64,000 nt of DNA from Candolleomyces eurysporus (GCA_027579435.1 JANBPK010000722.1:30634-94633); one strand, 5' to 3'. Positions 22,741-34,983 are shown, counted from the first letter of the stretch. Program-made: numbers and translations. The notes: a model not told the origin generated them from the sequence alone.

Positions 22741-25700
22741 GAAAAATCCTTATTTACATAAGCAAGGGAGCTCGGGAGCGCGGGTGCGTTGCTTAGGTCA
22801 TCGAAACTCTGGCGCCATCAGTTTGCTATGTTGTGATGCACAGAGCCTGGCTGCAGGGCTTGAGTCATAATTCATGGTTTATGAATTGTTGTCAGGTCAA
22901 CCCTGGGCATATGAGAATTTTTGGAAAACCATAGCTGTGATGAAAGGATGCATTATAATGTGTCTTTGGGCCAATATTAAGATATGTAAAAGAACTTGAA
23001 CATTTAATTTTAACCCCATGTGCCTTTTCACAACAAAGTTCTAGGAGGTGAGTTATAGAAAGTTGGATAGTTTGTAAACCTTCAAATTTAATGCTTTCAG
23101 TACCTCCAACCCCATCCATCAAATATTTGGCAGAGCATCTCATTTAACTATTGTGCACAAGAACTCAAGCATTCACCACAGTCAACACTGCCCTCATCCA
23201 TACCCCTGATAAACATGACCCCCAATAGAGCATAGAATAGGTCCTTTCCAAAGTAAAGTTGGTTTGCAGGAAATTTGATAGTATATGACATAAACCTTAT
23301 ACCCCATAACATATAAGTTCAAGCACCAAAAAGACATGGCTGTTGTAGCTATTCAACAGCAAGGGATTTTTCAGAAAAGGCTGCATGACAACTAGCTAAA
23401 GTGAAAGGTTGATGTAAAACTTATAGTTGAATCTTTCTCTGTGTATAGAACCTAAACTATTGCTGATTACTTTGGGGAGCTTACTGACCTCACAGAGCAC
23501 TTAATAGTTTTTTGGGATCATTGAATGGTACTCAGGCAGCATTTACAACAGTAGGAAATTTTTGTGAACCCTCCCAAAGACCTGTGTGGGCTTCATGGTA
23601 AGTATTCTGTTAAGTGCTCCAGGTTTTTAGCTCAAAAGGCACACAATGGCAATGCACAGAATATACATGTGAGAAAGACAGACTGAATGGAGCAGCAGAG
23701 CTTAATTGTTGTTTAGACAAATGTTTATACAAGTTCAATGAAGGACAGGTGATCAAGGAGTCACAAAGGTGCAATCCTTCTTCCCCCCACAGCACACCTG
23801 TGGGAAGTGGCCACTGCTTTGCACAGCAGTGGACCAAGGTATCTGGACTCCACCAGTATGTGAATTACTTTCAAGATCTTGGCATTGGAGGTTAATGATT
23901 TGGGGAGGAGAGGCCAACAAGGAGAGCAGGAAACACTGACAGGAAACAGCAGTGCCACTGTTGGCTCCTGCACATGCCATGCATCCATCTTGGCACCTGG
24001 AATCTGTGTGTATGAACTTGAGTCAAAATGCCCTGGAACACATGGATTGCATGTGCATGCATGGCTATGGTCTCACTGTCTCTTTATAATAACAAAGTGT
24101 GGGCTATTGGTCCTCAGGCCATTGATTCATTGCCTGCTACAACCACTCTAAGCCCTTCATAGACCTGAATTTTCACTGATGCTCACCATCACTGCAAAGG
24201 CTTGGTAGCAAAGACTTGAAGGTCTAAGTGTACATGAGCCAAAATGCCTTGCAAGATACCCTCCAGTAAGGCATACCCTGGAAGCTTTCCCAAGAGGTTT
24301 GCATTAATGCAATTTTGACCATAATTTCATGTACCTTCCCATACATTAGGTGGTATCTGGCAGACCACAAATTAAATTGTGAACTACAAAATTTTCCCCA
24401 GCAGGCTAGGTGTCTTCCTGACATGATGTGCTTGCCTTGCATAAGCATGGCTGTTAAGATTCAACCATCAGAAACCGAGATCCTCTTTTGATTTGCCTGT
24501 CTCCAATTTCCAAGTTGTATAGTGACTATCAGCAATTCAATTAGTAAAGCATATTGGTTTGAAGACTCAAGAACTCCCATGATTTTCAACCACTGACTAC
24601 CAAGAACTAGAAGCCCTATCATAGACTGATATTTTTTGCTCATAGCCTGAGTAATTATGCAATTGTTCCAATAAATTGGAGGTTCCCCAACACTATGTTA
24701 TTTTTATGCTGGGATAAACATTTGCATGTGCCGTGCCATAGGCACGGGTTATTACGCTTGTTAACTGGTGATTCCATAACTTCATTACATAGTTGAGGCT
24801 CCAGCCAATGTAGCCCAGGGTTTGTATGGCGATCTTGAGTAACCAAATGAAAAACCATTCTCCACTATCACAAATGATGGAAAACTTGTGAAGTGTGCCC
24901 ATGATGCCAGTGACTGTTCCTGGATATGCTGTTCCAGCCATTCCAGGAAGGAGCACCATTCCAGAGAAAGCAAAGTGAACCATGAGGAACATGTCATAAA
25001 TTCCGGAGCCATTGTCAAAAGCCCTCCAGGGCCTGAGGATTACTCAGTAAATGGAGGTGGAACGGAGATGACCAATGTTCTGTTGAGTGGAGCATCCAGG
25101 TTTTCTGGTGCATGGAGGCATAGGCAGCCTTGCGAACTTTAATGCCAGTGGTGGTGCTGCTAAAGATTCTTGTGATTGCTAAGCACGGACAAGATGGGGG
25201 AAACAGCCCCAAGGAAACGCAACACCAGAGGTTCATTGGGTGGAGAGATATCTATGTAAAATTTAGCGCCCTGATAAGCCCACAAAGAATGAACGAACCC
25301 CAGAGAAATCATCAAGCCAGCACAGATATTTTTGGAATGCCCTGACCAAACTTGTGCATGCATGAAAGTTGCATCAAGATCACTGTGGTACTCTTCCTTG
25401 AGCCCTTCTATATAATGGAGGGCCTTTTGAGAATGTATCACTGGGCTGCTTCAGCAAGTCTGCAACTCATCAGAGATAGCGCCAGGGAGATTGAATCCAA
25501 TAATAGTCGACCACCACAAAAGGCTGGCAATCTGGGGAGCAGATGCATGGAGACAGCAATAGGTGGAGTCTGCCAGGAGGTCAACACTGTATGGCAAAGT
25601 CACTAAGATAGGCAAATGGAGTTGACAGGGATTGAATGTATCATGGCATATTATCTAACCTGGATTTTCAAAGGCAGAAACACACTCTCAAAGCTTGAAG

Positions 25701-25951
25701 AGTGCCCACCAGGATGCCCTCCACAGAGTCGGGCACTTAATGGCATTGCATAAATTTGACTTTTTTCCATTGGAAAATGACAACTCGGCCTTGAAGAATT
25801 GCCATGCCACCTGAGCAACTAGCCGGGCCTCATGAATCCCTTCCCATTGTGTGTACAGATCGTGAGAGGAAGGTTGACATTGTGAGGACAAGCCCTTGAA
25901 TTGAGCCTAAAATTAGTGTTTGTCTTAGGCCTCCAAGCATGCACAAAGCAT
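22741..25951. other. CpG-poor region without a supported gene
   Basis: No ORF over about 100 codons shows a motif. Minus-strand frames at about 25640-25160 and 25018-24693 are hydrophobic (IVENGFSFGY, CDSGEWFFIWLLKIAIQTLG) and could be decayed exons of a membrane protein, but no family was recognised. CG dinucleotides are strikingly rare. Confidence 0.4.
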
Positions 25952-26161
25952 GTTCCATACTATCACTCCTGGAGTAATGTAAAATCCTGGGGATATGCAA
26001 AATTCAGGAATATCTTTGCTGTAAATTCTAAATTCTCAAATACTAAGGTAGATGTAGTCTAGTTTGTACATGAATGTGCAAAATATCTGTGGATACTCAC
26101 ACATCCCATACTGGCCATTGCACAGAATTTTGCATATCCCTGGGAAATTGACATTTTTGCC
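25952..26161. repeat. Dispersed repeat with internal inverted arms, copy 2
   Basis: Same orientation and family as 21442-21655, about 85-90% alike by eye. It ends within a few bases of the inverted-repeat element at 26165. The inverted arms are clearer here: ggggatatgcaaaattc near 25991 and gaattttgcatatccc near 26131. Confidence 0.62.
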
Positions 26162-26164
26162 CCC

Positions 26165-28057
26165 GGCATCCCCACAAAGCTGGAATCTAGCAATAAAGAT
26201 TATACTAGCATGTGTGCATTTCCAAGGGCTCTCAAAGAGGTTCATGTCAAGCCGGTGTTGTGTTCAGGAGGCATCAGAGAAATCATCACAATTTTGCATT
26301 ACTAGGGGTGTATAGTATTTGGATACTAATATTAACTTGTATCATATTTGAAGCGTGACCACAATTGGTGTCGGTAAGCCTGTGGAATTATGTTCATGTG
26401 TAGATGCCTGAGCTCTCAGGCAACCATTAGGTCAAGTTGTGTATTTGATGATACCATCAATTACCCTGTTTTCAGACCCGGGTCATTTAGGGCACCTATC
26501 CAGACTCTGAAGTCTCCCAACTTTATCCTTGACAAATTAAGGTGTTTAGATTGGCATGACTTGCTCAATCCTATTGGTGGTCTTTGACAAAAGCTTGATG
26601 TAAAAGGTGATTGTAAAGGCTGGTCTGACACATGCCCTAGGGAGCAAGGTTGGATAATGTCCAGGACACCATGGCTCACTTGCTTCCTGGCCCTCCGTGG
26701 TTCATCCAAACCTCAGATGAAACCCTGTGAAGCCTTGTAAAGTTTATTCACAACTGGATCAGCTCATTCCCTAGCTTTCACACCCTTCAGACATCAGGCT
26801 CTGAGCCCCCGGAAAGATGAGACCAATATATACACCCCTTCCATGCCTTGCCCTTGGATCCCACATGCACTCTGGAGGCAGGGTGAAGATCTGGCTGTGT
26901 CAAAACTGTATTGAGTGGTCACAGGGCAATGGCTAAGTTTAGCATGGTATCTTATCCTCTGATCCAGGCTGTTATAGGCCTGGGGACAGTATGGCCAAAG
27001 CAATCATTAGCCGCTGATTCAGGGCTCTGAGATGCAAAATCAAGTCATCTGTTGTACCATCTGGCAAACATTGGAAGGGTTCATATAAATATATTTAAAA
27101 TCTCATGTAAACTGACATCCTTCAAGCTCTGGACATTAAATTCATACCATCTACATTTTCAGTGCAATACTTGGATTCTGAAAGAAATGTACAAGATTTT
27201 TGAAACCATCCTTGAATTGATCGCATAACCATTCACTTTCCATGTTTTATGGATGTCAGGCTGAGCGCCCAGAAAGGAGATCAATGTTCATTGCCTTCCA
27301 TATCTTTGGATTTCTAGCATGATCAAGTTTCCAGCCCTGCATATAGCTTTTGATCTTCCCAGTGGTCAGCCGGCTGTAAACAAAAATGCCCAAGTATATT
27401 CTTGGCCTAGGATGCCCATGCCTTTTATTCTCCCCACCTGCCACATGCCTCTTTAGGTCCAGGAATTTCTTAATTTGGAATTATGACTTGATGCTTGCAA
27501 CATCTGACCCAATTTCAATGCCTATCCATTCCTTTGTCACTGCTGTTTTCTATTGCTCTTGTGTAACATCTAGAGTTGCTCCAGATTAATTGTTTTTATT
27601 TGATGTGCCTCCAATTCTGGACCTTTTGCAGCTAAGGTATCATTAGACCAGATTGCACCATGCTTTTGATGATATTTGTTTAGCCTTGTAGCAAGACAAA
27701 CATATATGTTCTGTCAGCTTCCCATACAAGGATCAGCTTGACTCCTTTTCACACAAGGTACAACACTGGAATTATTCCCCATTTGAGTGCTTGGTGGCCC
27801 TAAAACTAAACAAATATCAAGTGGTATGCAGAGTGATCTGGTCTATCAATCCCTCGTTAGCCGCTCTTCGGGCTCTAGAGACATGATTTATTTTAGTTTT
27901 GGAGCCGTTGTACTATCATGTAATGCAAAATTTCGATGATCCCCTAACGCCTCCTGAACACAACACCAGCTTGACATGAGACCTCTCTTTGAGCCCTTGG
28001 AAATGCGCACATGCTAGTATAATTTTTATTGCTAGATTCCAGCTTTGTGGGGATGCC
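26165..28057. mobile_element. 1.9-kb element with about 137-bp terminal inverted repeats
   Basis: The sequence at 26165-26301 (starting GGCATCCCCACAAAGC) is repeated in reverse complement at 27920-28057 with a few mismatches. The interior has no transposase ORF; the longest frames are under 90 codons. The structure fits a non-autonomous DNA transposon or foldback element. A target duplication was not clear. A pogo-like MITE (27629-27863) lies inside it near the right arm. Confidence 0.66.
27629..27863 (-). mobile_element. Pogo/Tc1-like MITE, diverged copy
   Basis: The ends CAGCTAAGG and TTAGCCG form part of imperfect inverted repeats that continue with the family-specific AGACCAGATTGC and its complement. 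The interior matches the copies at 28496-28704 and 35633-35911 in reverse orientation (GCTTGGTGGCCC). TA flanks have decayed. Confidence 0.6.
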
Positions 28058-28199
28058 AAGATGGATCAGCAAAAGCGGCAAGTGCCTATTGTTTTATCAA
28101 TGCCCAGAAGGGCATACACCCATGCCTGACAAACCAGACTTGCAAGGTAACCCATGATTGTCAATACCTGGATTGAGCCCTGGTATCTTGCAAAGGAAC

Positions 28200-29590
28200 T
28201 ATGGATCTGTAATGTTGATTTGTAGTCCTGATTTGTAAGTCCTGGGTTTTGTGTTGTAGCTCAAGGTAGTTTTGTATTCTGGAAGTCTTAATTTGTAAGT
28301 CTTGTTTGATTCGTAGTCCTGGTTTGTAGTCTCGGCTCTCAATTCATACTCCAGGGTTTTGTAGTCCAGAGTCCTGTTTGTAGTCTAGGCTTTTCAATTC
28401 ATAGTCCAGGGTTCCCCATTGTAGCCTAAGGTTGCGTTTTGTAGTCTTAATTCGTGGTCTGGTTTTGCTTTGTAGTCTGGGGTTTTTATTTGTTACAGCT
28501 AATAATGAATCAATAGACCAGACTGCTCTGTGTACCACTTGTGACACTTTAATTTTGGGGCCACCAAATACTCAAATGGGGATTAATTCAAGTGTTGTAC
28601 TTGATGAAATGGTGGCAAGGTGTTGAGGAACATGTTTGTCTTGCTCCAAGGCTAAGTAAATAAAGTGGTGCACGGAGCAATCTAATCTATTGATACCTTA
28701 GCTGTGGTTCGGGCTCTCAATTTTTGTACTCTGTGTTTTGGTTGTCCAGTGCTGATTTGTGGTCCAGGCTTTCAAATTGTTGTCTACGATTTGGCATTGT
28801 CACCCAAGATTGAGTTTTTGTAGTCCGCAGCTCTTTGTACTCCGGGTTTTCTCTGCTATCCAGGCTTTCAACTTGTAGTCAGTCTTGATTTGTATCCAGG
28901 CTCTCAATTCAGGCTCTCAATTTGTAGTCCGAGCTTACCCCAGGGTTTTGATTGGTAGTCCAGGCTTTCAATTTGTACTCTGGCCTTTCAGTTTTTGTAG
29001 TCATTGGTATAGTTCAGGCTGGGGGTTTGTCCATCCACTTGTAATCCAGGCATCTAATTTGTAGTCATTTGATTTGTAGTCTCTAGTCTTGATTGCAGTC
29101 CGGTCTCGATTTGTCCCTTGTTCATTTGTAGTCAGGCTTTTGAATTTGTACTCTATCAAGTTTTGTAGCCTGAGGCTGTTTTGTGGTCCGGAGTCCTGAG
29201 TTGTAGTCTACTTTCAATTGTCCTTCCTGGTTTTGCATTGTAGCCAACTTTCTGTAGTCATCTCCTGATTTGTCCAGGCTTTGAATTTGTAGTCCAGTCT
29301 TAATTTGTACCCCAGGGTGTTGTGCTGTAAAGGCTTTCTGTAATCCGGAATTAATCTTGGTCTTAGCTCTTAAAGTCCGGAGTTTTGCATTGTAGCCTGA
29401 GGCTGTTTTCTGGTCCGGAATTCTCAATTGTAGTCAGCTTTTGCGCTGTAGCCCAAGGCCAAGTTCTGGAGCTGAGACTCCTGATTTTGTAGTGCAATCC
29501 TGATTTGTAGTCTTGGTTTTCAATTAGTCTGGAGTTTTGCCTTCCAGCCAAGTTTACAGTTGAGCCTTTCAATTTGCAGTCTAGAGTTTT
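28200..29590. repeat. Degenerate minisatellite, GTAGTC-type units
   Basis: Dozens of irregular units built on TTTGTAGTCC(A/T)GG(C/T)TTT, spaced roughly 12-35 bases, cover almost 1.4 kb. A MITE at 28496-28704 interrupts the array. Minus-strand ORFs here (DYKxxLQ-like peptides) only reflect the repeat and are not annotated as genes. Confidence 0.7.
28496..28704 (+). mobile_element. Pogo/Tc1-like MITE in the minisatellite
   Basis: The left end TA|CAGCTAATAATG and right end ACCTTAGCTG are inverted, with the shared family words AATAGACCAGACTGCT and GGAGCAATCTAATCTATT. The interior GGGGCCACCAAATACTC matches 35633-35911. A left TA target remains; the right TA has mutated to TG. 209 bp. Confidence 0.7.
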
Positions 29591-29605
29591 CATTGCAGTC
29601 CAGGA

Positions 29606-30030
29606 TCCAGAGCAGCTGCTATGTATCATTGGCCCCCGGGCTCTGCAATTGCTCCACCCTGCCCTGTTCCCCCATCTGGCAGCTGCTCCATCCTCCCATC
29701 CTCCTAGGCAGCAGCTGGTATGTATCATTGGCCCACCAGCTTTGCAGCTGCTGTGTAGCATTAGCCCCCTGGTTTGCAGCTGCTCCACCCTCCCCTGTTC
29801 TCCCAAGCAGCAGCTGCTGTGTATCATTGACCCCCTGGTTCTGCAGCTGCACCAACCCCCCACGCTCCCTCCCTTTCTCCTGAGCAGCTGCTGCTGTGTA
29901 TCATTGACCTCCTGGTTCTGCAGCTGCACCACCCCTCTCCTGTTCTCCCAGGCAGCAGCTGCTGTGTATCATTGACCCCCTGGTTCTGCAGCTGCACCAC
30001 CCCTCTCCTGTTCTCCCAGGCAGCAGCTGC
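29606..30030. repeat. Tandem array, about 68-77-bp GCAGCTGC-rich units
   Basis: Units contain GCAGCAGCTGCTGTGTATC, ATTGACCCCCTGG, TTCTGCAGCTGCACC and CCTGTTCTCCCAG. The marker TGTATCATTG falls near 29622, 29720, 29820, 29897 and 29965, with the last two units nearly identical. The array continues after the hAT-like insertion, from 30665. Overlapping ORFs on both strands are repeat artefacts. Confidence 0.8.
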
Positions 30031-30664
30031 TAGTGTTGCCGTGGGTCCGGTTGAAACCCACGACCCGGCAAACCAACTTGAATTTTGAACTGAACTAACT
30101 TGTAAATACAGTTCACGGGTTGAATGGGTTGACAACCGGAGCCAAATGGGTTAGGTAACAGGTCAACCGGGTTAAACCAGTGACCCCTTGGCAGTTCTCT
30201 CTCCTCTCAAAATGGCTCTTACCTGGGACAATAAACCTGTTATTTGAAGAGAGGAGCTGCTTGAAATGCTTTCTCTGTCATCCCAGCCTTGTTTTTCCAG
30301 GTTTCTCACCCCCAGGATGCGTGATTACAGGCGCAACTGCCAACTGGTAGTAATTACCGTTATGTAAGTATTTAAACAGTGCTGCCATCACATTGTGCAT
30401 TTGCTACATTTCTGACACTTTCTATGACTCTGGGAGTGAAACAGAAGACACAGGGTGAGAACCAGCAAGATTTTCAGGGCCTCTGTGTCCTTATCTGTAT
30501 TTTTTCTCTTTTTTCTGGCGTCGGATATGGGTTTCCGGGTTAGTTCAGGTTGAAGCCGGTTGCTGAACCAATGATTGCTGTTCAGGTTGCCAACCTGAAC
30601 TTATTTCGCTAAACTGATGGCAAACTGAACTAAACTTGAACCAACCTAACCTTCGGCAACACTA
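30031..30664. mobile_element. hAT-like MITE with intact target duplication
   Basis: It starts TAGTGTTGCCG and ends CGGCAACACTA: an 11-bp perfect terminal inverted repeat matching the hAT YARNG rule. It is flanked by a perfect 8-bp direct repeat GCAGCTGC (30023-30030 and 30665-30672), the hAT target-site length. 634 bp with no ORF for a transposase; it is rich in GGGTTG/CAACCC words. Confidence 0.85.
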
Positions 30665-30850
30665 GCAGCTGCTGTGTATCATTGACCCCCAGGTTCTGCA
30701 GTGGCTCTCCCTTCCTCAAGCTGGGAATGCACTGCAGCTGCAGCGTCAATCACCTTCTAATGCCTGTGCAGCAGCTGCAGTGTCAATCATATGCTCACTT
30801 GCCCAGAGCAGCTGCAGCAGCTGAGATGTATCTCACCCTTGTTTTGTCAC
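30665..30850. repeat. Continuation of the GCAGCTGC tandem array
   Basis: After the MITE the array resumes in register (GCAGCTGCTGTGTATCATTG), then decays into GCAGCTGCAG-rich sequence with CAGTGTCAATCA repeats. Confidence 0.7.
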
Positions 30851-30883
30851 AGCAGATAAGATGTATACATTATAGGTTTCTGA

Positions 30884-31675
30884 CTATGAACCCTGTTGCG
30901 AGAACATGTGAAGCTTGTTGGAGAGATTCATGTCCCAGTGCTTCTTGGTCCAATGGGAGAGGAAGGCGTCGGCAAACTCAGTCCAGAACTTCTGGAGTAG
31001 GTCTGCGCGGTTGATTTTGACCCACTGCTTGTGTTTGAAATCTTTGAAACAGTTGAGAACCTTCACGACCTTCTTATCCTTGGGGATTTCCTTAGTGAGG
31101 AAGTAAGCCTCACACGTGTCAATGAATTCAACCCCAATGTCCTGACAGAGCCAATCGGCCCCGAGGGAGGGAGGTTTGGTGTTGCCCTTGGTAACCGTAA
31201 CGGTGCAGTAGACTTTGTCGGACATGGCAAAATGCAAGGTGATGACAATAAGGCGGGGTGTGTTGTTGTTCAAAGAAGAGTCTGATCTGGGGGAGATGGC
31301 GCAAGAGTTGGATGCGACAGGGAAATGGGCAGGCAATTGTGGGGGAACAAGCACTGGAGCCTGATTGGCAATGATGGAAGTACTTTCCAAATTGGGAGCG
31401 GTGACGTCACCAGGCAAAGCCGACGCAGTGCTTGACAGTGTCAACAGGGTGAGCGGGGAGGAGAAACCAGAGGCAATCTCGGGTATGCTCTCCAACAACA
31501 GCTGGGTGCATTGGGAGGTCTGTGACAAAGTTGCTGGGTCCATTCTGAAAATCAGGTCTGAGGTTAACCCCAACAGCAAAGGGAAACACCCACAGCAGGG
31601 CGATGACCGGGTGGTGAAAGTACGGTTGAAACTGGTGCTGGGTGCCTGGTGGATATCAAATGAGTCGATGCCCAA
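30884..31675 (-). pseudogene. Retrotransposon gag-like fragment
   Basis: The C-terminal half of this frame resembles basidiomycete gag proteins: CEAYFLTKEIPKDKKVVKVL, NCFKDFKHKQWVKINR, FWTEFADAFLSHWTKKHW. A plausible start is the ATG of MSDKVYCTVTVTKG near 31226; the upstream part is Ser/Thr/Pro-rich and may be leader. The frame stops at 30884 next to the GCAGCTGC array, with no knuckle, protease or RT following, so the element is truncated. Gag would form the particle shell. Confidence 0.55.
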
Positions 31676-33347
31676 TCAAACAGGTGACAGACAAGATGAG
31701 TGAGAACCTGGAAAGCTGGGGCAGGGTGGGCAAAACTCAATAGAACAACAAATAAGTTCATACGTGTTGAATCGCGCTGGCCGGGGTTGAGGAAAGGCCT
31801 GTACACGTTGACTAGTACACGGTGGGTTGAATCTCTTTAAGCGAGATGAAGAAAGATAAAAAGGGGGATATATGTGGTCTAAATTGAGACAGCGGTGAAG
31901 CAGGAATGAAAGGGGAGGGACATTTGAGGGAGAGTGTAAAAAAAAAGTGGAAAGCTGTTGTCTGGACAACCAACACTCACAGGGAGGAATACACTTGACA
32001 AACGTCTGATTGAGGTGAAATGCGATACAAGGGAAGGGATTGGGATGTTTGGTTATGTATATCTTATAGGTCCATATGTGTAAGGGTAGTGTAAGCGTTA
32101 CATTCCTCTTGATTGACATGTTATCTTCCTGGTTACTTTGCCTGTTCTGTTCTTTCCTTTGCTTTCACCACCTTTGGCATTCATGCCTTCTTTTTGTCCT
32201 CATTATGACAACTTTGACTATGCGGATGTTTCAAATGACCTTGGTCTTGGCAACTGTTATTGGTTGAATGTATCTCATGAAGCTCCTTGCTCAACGGCCA
32301 CAGTTGGTGGAGGCCAGCAAGGGGGTCCTGGGCCGCCGTTCCAGCACACAGGGGTGGTTGGTTGGTTCAACTTTGGGGTGTGGCCTGTGGGCTGCTGCCA
32401 CACGGCACAGCGAATGAGTCTTTACATTTTTTCTCTTTTCCATACAAGTAGATGTATCTGATTCCATACTATTCTAGATCAACTATCCATCACCAGGCTC
32501 AATGCAATACAGTGAAGATGCAGAACAGTAAGAATAAGAACAGGAACTGTTTGGAAACAAAGCCCCAAGAAAGGCACAGGCATACAGCAAAGCTGTGGGA
32601 AATGTCAAAGCAAATAAGGGCATAACAAGAAGGAAGGAACAATTAGTGCAAAGCAAGATGAAGACTAGTCATAACATTGGAAGGTAGCCATGAGGAGTAC
32701 CAAGAAAATTCATATCCTTGCTCTTGACCACAAGAACACAGCACCTGTTCCTCTCTAACGTTGATTGCAAACTCTTCTTCTAAGGAAAGTATTCTGGAAC
32801 AGAAATCATCACAGTCCACTGACCAAGAAAACAACCGGGGAGATAGGATGGAGAGTACCGGCCTGTCTGTCGACAGACGTAGGCTTCATGTCGGGGAACG
32901 TCTACCTTCTCCAAGGAGCCCCTGAAGAGCGCTTCCCAACCTAGGGCCTCCGAAATCATCATAGAAATTGAGGCTCGTCAATAACAACAACGCGACATTC
33001 AACTCCTCAGCCGTCTCAATAACGTTTCCGTATCAATTGACACAGTACGAGCCCCCCTTCCAACCACAACTCCTCTCCTGTTTCATAGCGTCTGATAGCG
33101 ATTACTTTGAAGTGGTCATTCTTCCATAAAGTTGACCCCTAGCCGCCCGGTGCTCCTTATTGATGGAATATGGATTAGGGAGACCATGACGATACGCCCA
33201 ATTGGAGCTTCCCTGAACCGAGGTGCTACAGGAGGGTGCCCTCGTTCAAGCTTCCGTGAACCCAAATGACGATGTAATTCTCGCCTTCTACCTGAAGAGT
33301 TTATCAAGATGTATGCACATTTCTTAATTGCTATTTCATACGGATAC
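31676..33347. other. No supported gene
   Basis: Overlapping short ORFs on both strands lack motifs. The left part is probably the leader or LTR remains of the gag fragment. A minus-strand frame at 32962-32780 (EALGWEALFRGSLEKVDVP) is uninterpreted. Confidence 0.35.
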
Positions 33348-33350
33348 ATA

Positions 33351-34534
33351 TCACAGATCTAGAACAATTAGGAAGCCCACAGTCAGGAGAAGACTTGAGA
33401 CAAGGATGGGGTGCTCTACTCGAGGGATCATGGAGGCAGACATCTGATCCTCCGGATAAATCGGCAGCGCGAAGGAATCGAACTGGACGCTGAGGTTCAG
33501 GGGATCTGCACCTAGAAGTAAAGGACCAGCGCCTATGTACACCAGGGATACCGTATGAGTCTCCCGGTTTTCATAACCAGGCGGGACGATGTTCATAGGC
33601 GGGAATTGGTGGACGCGGTAGCAACTCGAGTTCAAACTCTCTCCGCGTGCCTCATCTGCGGTGGATGCATTGGGTATGTAGGTATCAATGTAGCTGGTCG
33701 TGTTGAAGCCGTCGATGACGAGGGAGAAGACACCGCCAGTTTTGGAAGGGATGGTGCGGATCATGATCGCAGGCCCTGACGAGGGTACTATGTAAGCCAA
33801 CGATTTTCATCGAAATGAAAAGTGGTTCTAACCGGTATAGTTGAAAGATATCGTCGCGTTGAGCACATTTGTGACGCGCCTCTGGGGGCTGAGTGAGCCT
33901 CCACAGCTAGACTTGAGCTCCAAATCTTCGAGTACAACGGTGGACCACGCAGTATCCGGAACGAGGGAAATGGGACTTGAGGCCTCTGTTTCTGCCGGTG
34001 CAGGGACCGCCGTGACCGAAGGTATGGCCGTGATTTTTGTGGATGTCGGGAATGCTGAAGTGGTCACACCGTAAGGGTTGATGCAGTATACTTTCCCCTT
34101 GTCTTCACTCAGGTGGTGGCAAGTCATGCCAACCGCTTCGCGTTAACGCCCATTTACCGTCAGTTCCTTGCCAAAAACTCCAAAAAAATACGAGCAGGAC
34201 TCACGGCAACAAAAACCTGGGACCCCGATAATGTTACAACTGACTGCTCAGCGGGTCTTTGGCATTGAGTACAATTCTGAGCCTTCATGAAAGACGTATA
34301 CTGACGCAGATACGGATTTCCGATAGTGCACACCTCGTCGCTGAAGCCATTGATCACCCGGGTGCTAGGATCTTGACATATCGGAATCCCTCGACGGTAG
34401 TTGCACTTCCAGCTAACCAAGAATTTACAATTCAGCACGCTTGACACCAGGATAATTAGTTCGGCGTTTCTTACTGCGAAGGACAGCACGTCGAAAAGAA
34501 GGCAGAGCCACAAGGTATAGCGTCTCCTGAGCAA
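33351..34534 (-). CDS. Probable secreted or membrane-anchored protein, spliced
   Basis: Three minus-strand blocks join into one gene. 34534-34203 has a hydrophobic N-terminus (YTLWLCLLFDVLSFAV, signal-like) and cysteines (CQDPSTRVI, VCTIGNPYL, NCTQCQ). 34137-33840 has a Thr/Pro/Ser linker and ATISFNYT. 33793-33351 is a beta-rich segment (GPAIMIRTIPSK, VFSLVIDGFNTTS) with NSS, NTT and NAS glycosylation motifs and a hydrophobic C-terminus (PILVSSLLLTVGFLIVLDL). The introns at about 34202-34138 (GTGAGT) and 33838-33794 (GTTAGA...ATAG) keep the frame. The layout fits a single-pass or GPI-type surface protein. The first exon may contain another intron. No family was firmly recognised. Confidence 0.55.
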
Positions 34535-34983
34535 TTCGCCACCTCCTCAGAATCCGATAAGCCAAAGCCAAAGCTATCGTTCGAGCTAACTTACTGACGA
34601 ATGCGTCTGAGCAGCAATTGTTGGTAGAAAGGCCAGCCACACTAAGGCGAATGGGGGGAGCATGTATTTGTGCATGTAGTGGATTGCGGACGAAGCCGCC
34701 CTTAAAAACGCTCGGGAATTTCCTCATGGCCTCATCAACAAGACTAACTGATCTCATTTTCGAAGTGTTCATTTCTGCGCTTTCGCTCAACAGCTTGAAA
34801 TGAATGCAAACGTAAGTGTCGCCGCCACCAATATTCAGTGAATGAAATCCGTTTCTCATCTTTCCATATCGCATGCAATAAGCAAGCACCAGGCACTGGA
34901 GGTTACAAAAAAGGCTCGAAGACAGCAAGGACCGATACTAGTAGTACTACTCACTTTACAGCGCAGCTGACTAGATAAAATGG

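Noticed and set aside
29122..29427. 101-codon minus-strand ORF with repeated DYK/GLQ peptides
   Set aside because: The peptides are the translated GTAGTC minisatellite.
28200..29590. CRISPR-like array
   Set aside because: Units are degenerate with irregular spacing and no unique spacers, in a eukaryotic context.
29363..29975. Long overlapping ORFs on both strands rich in Cys, Gln and His
   Set aside because: They follow the GCAGCTGC tandem units in every frame and have no motif; they are repeat artefacts.
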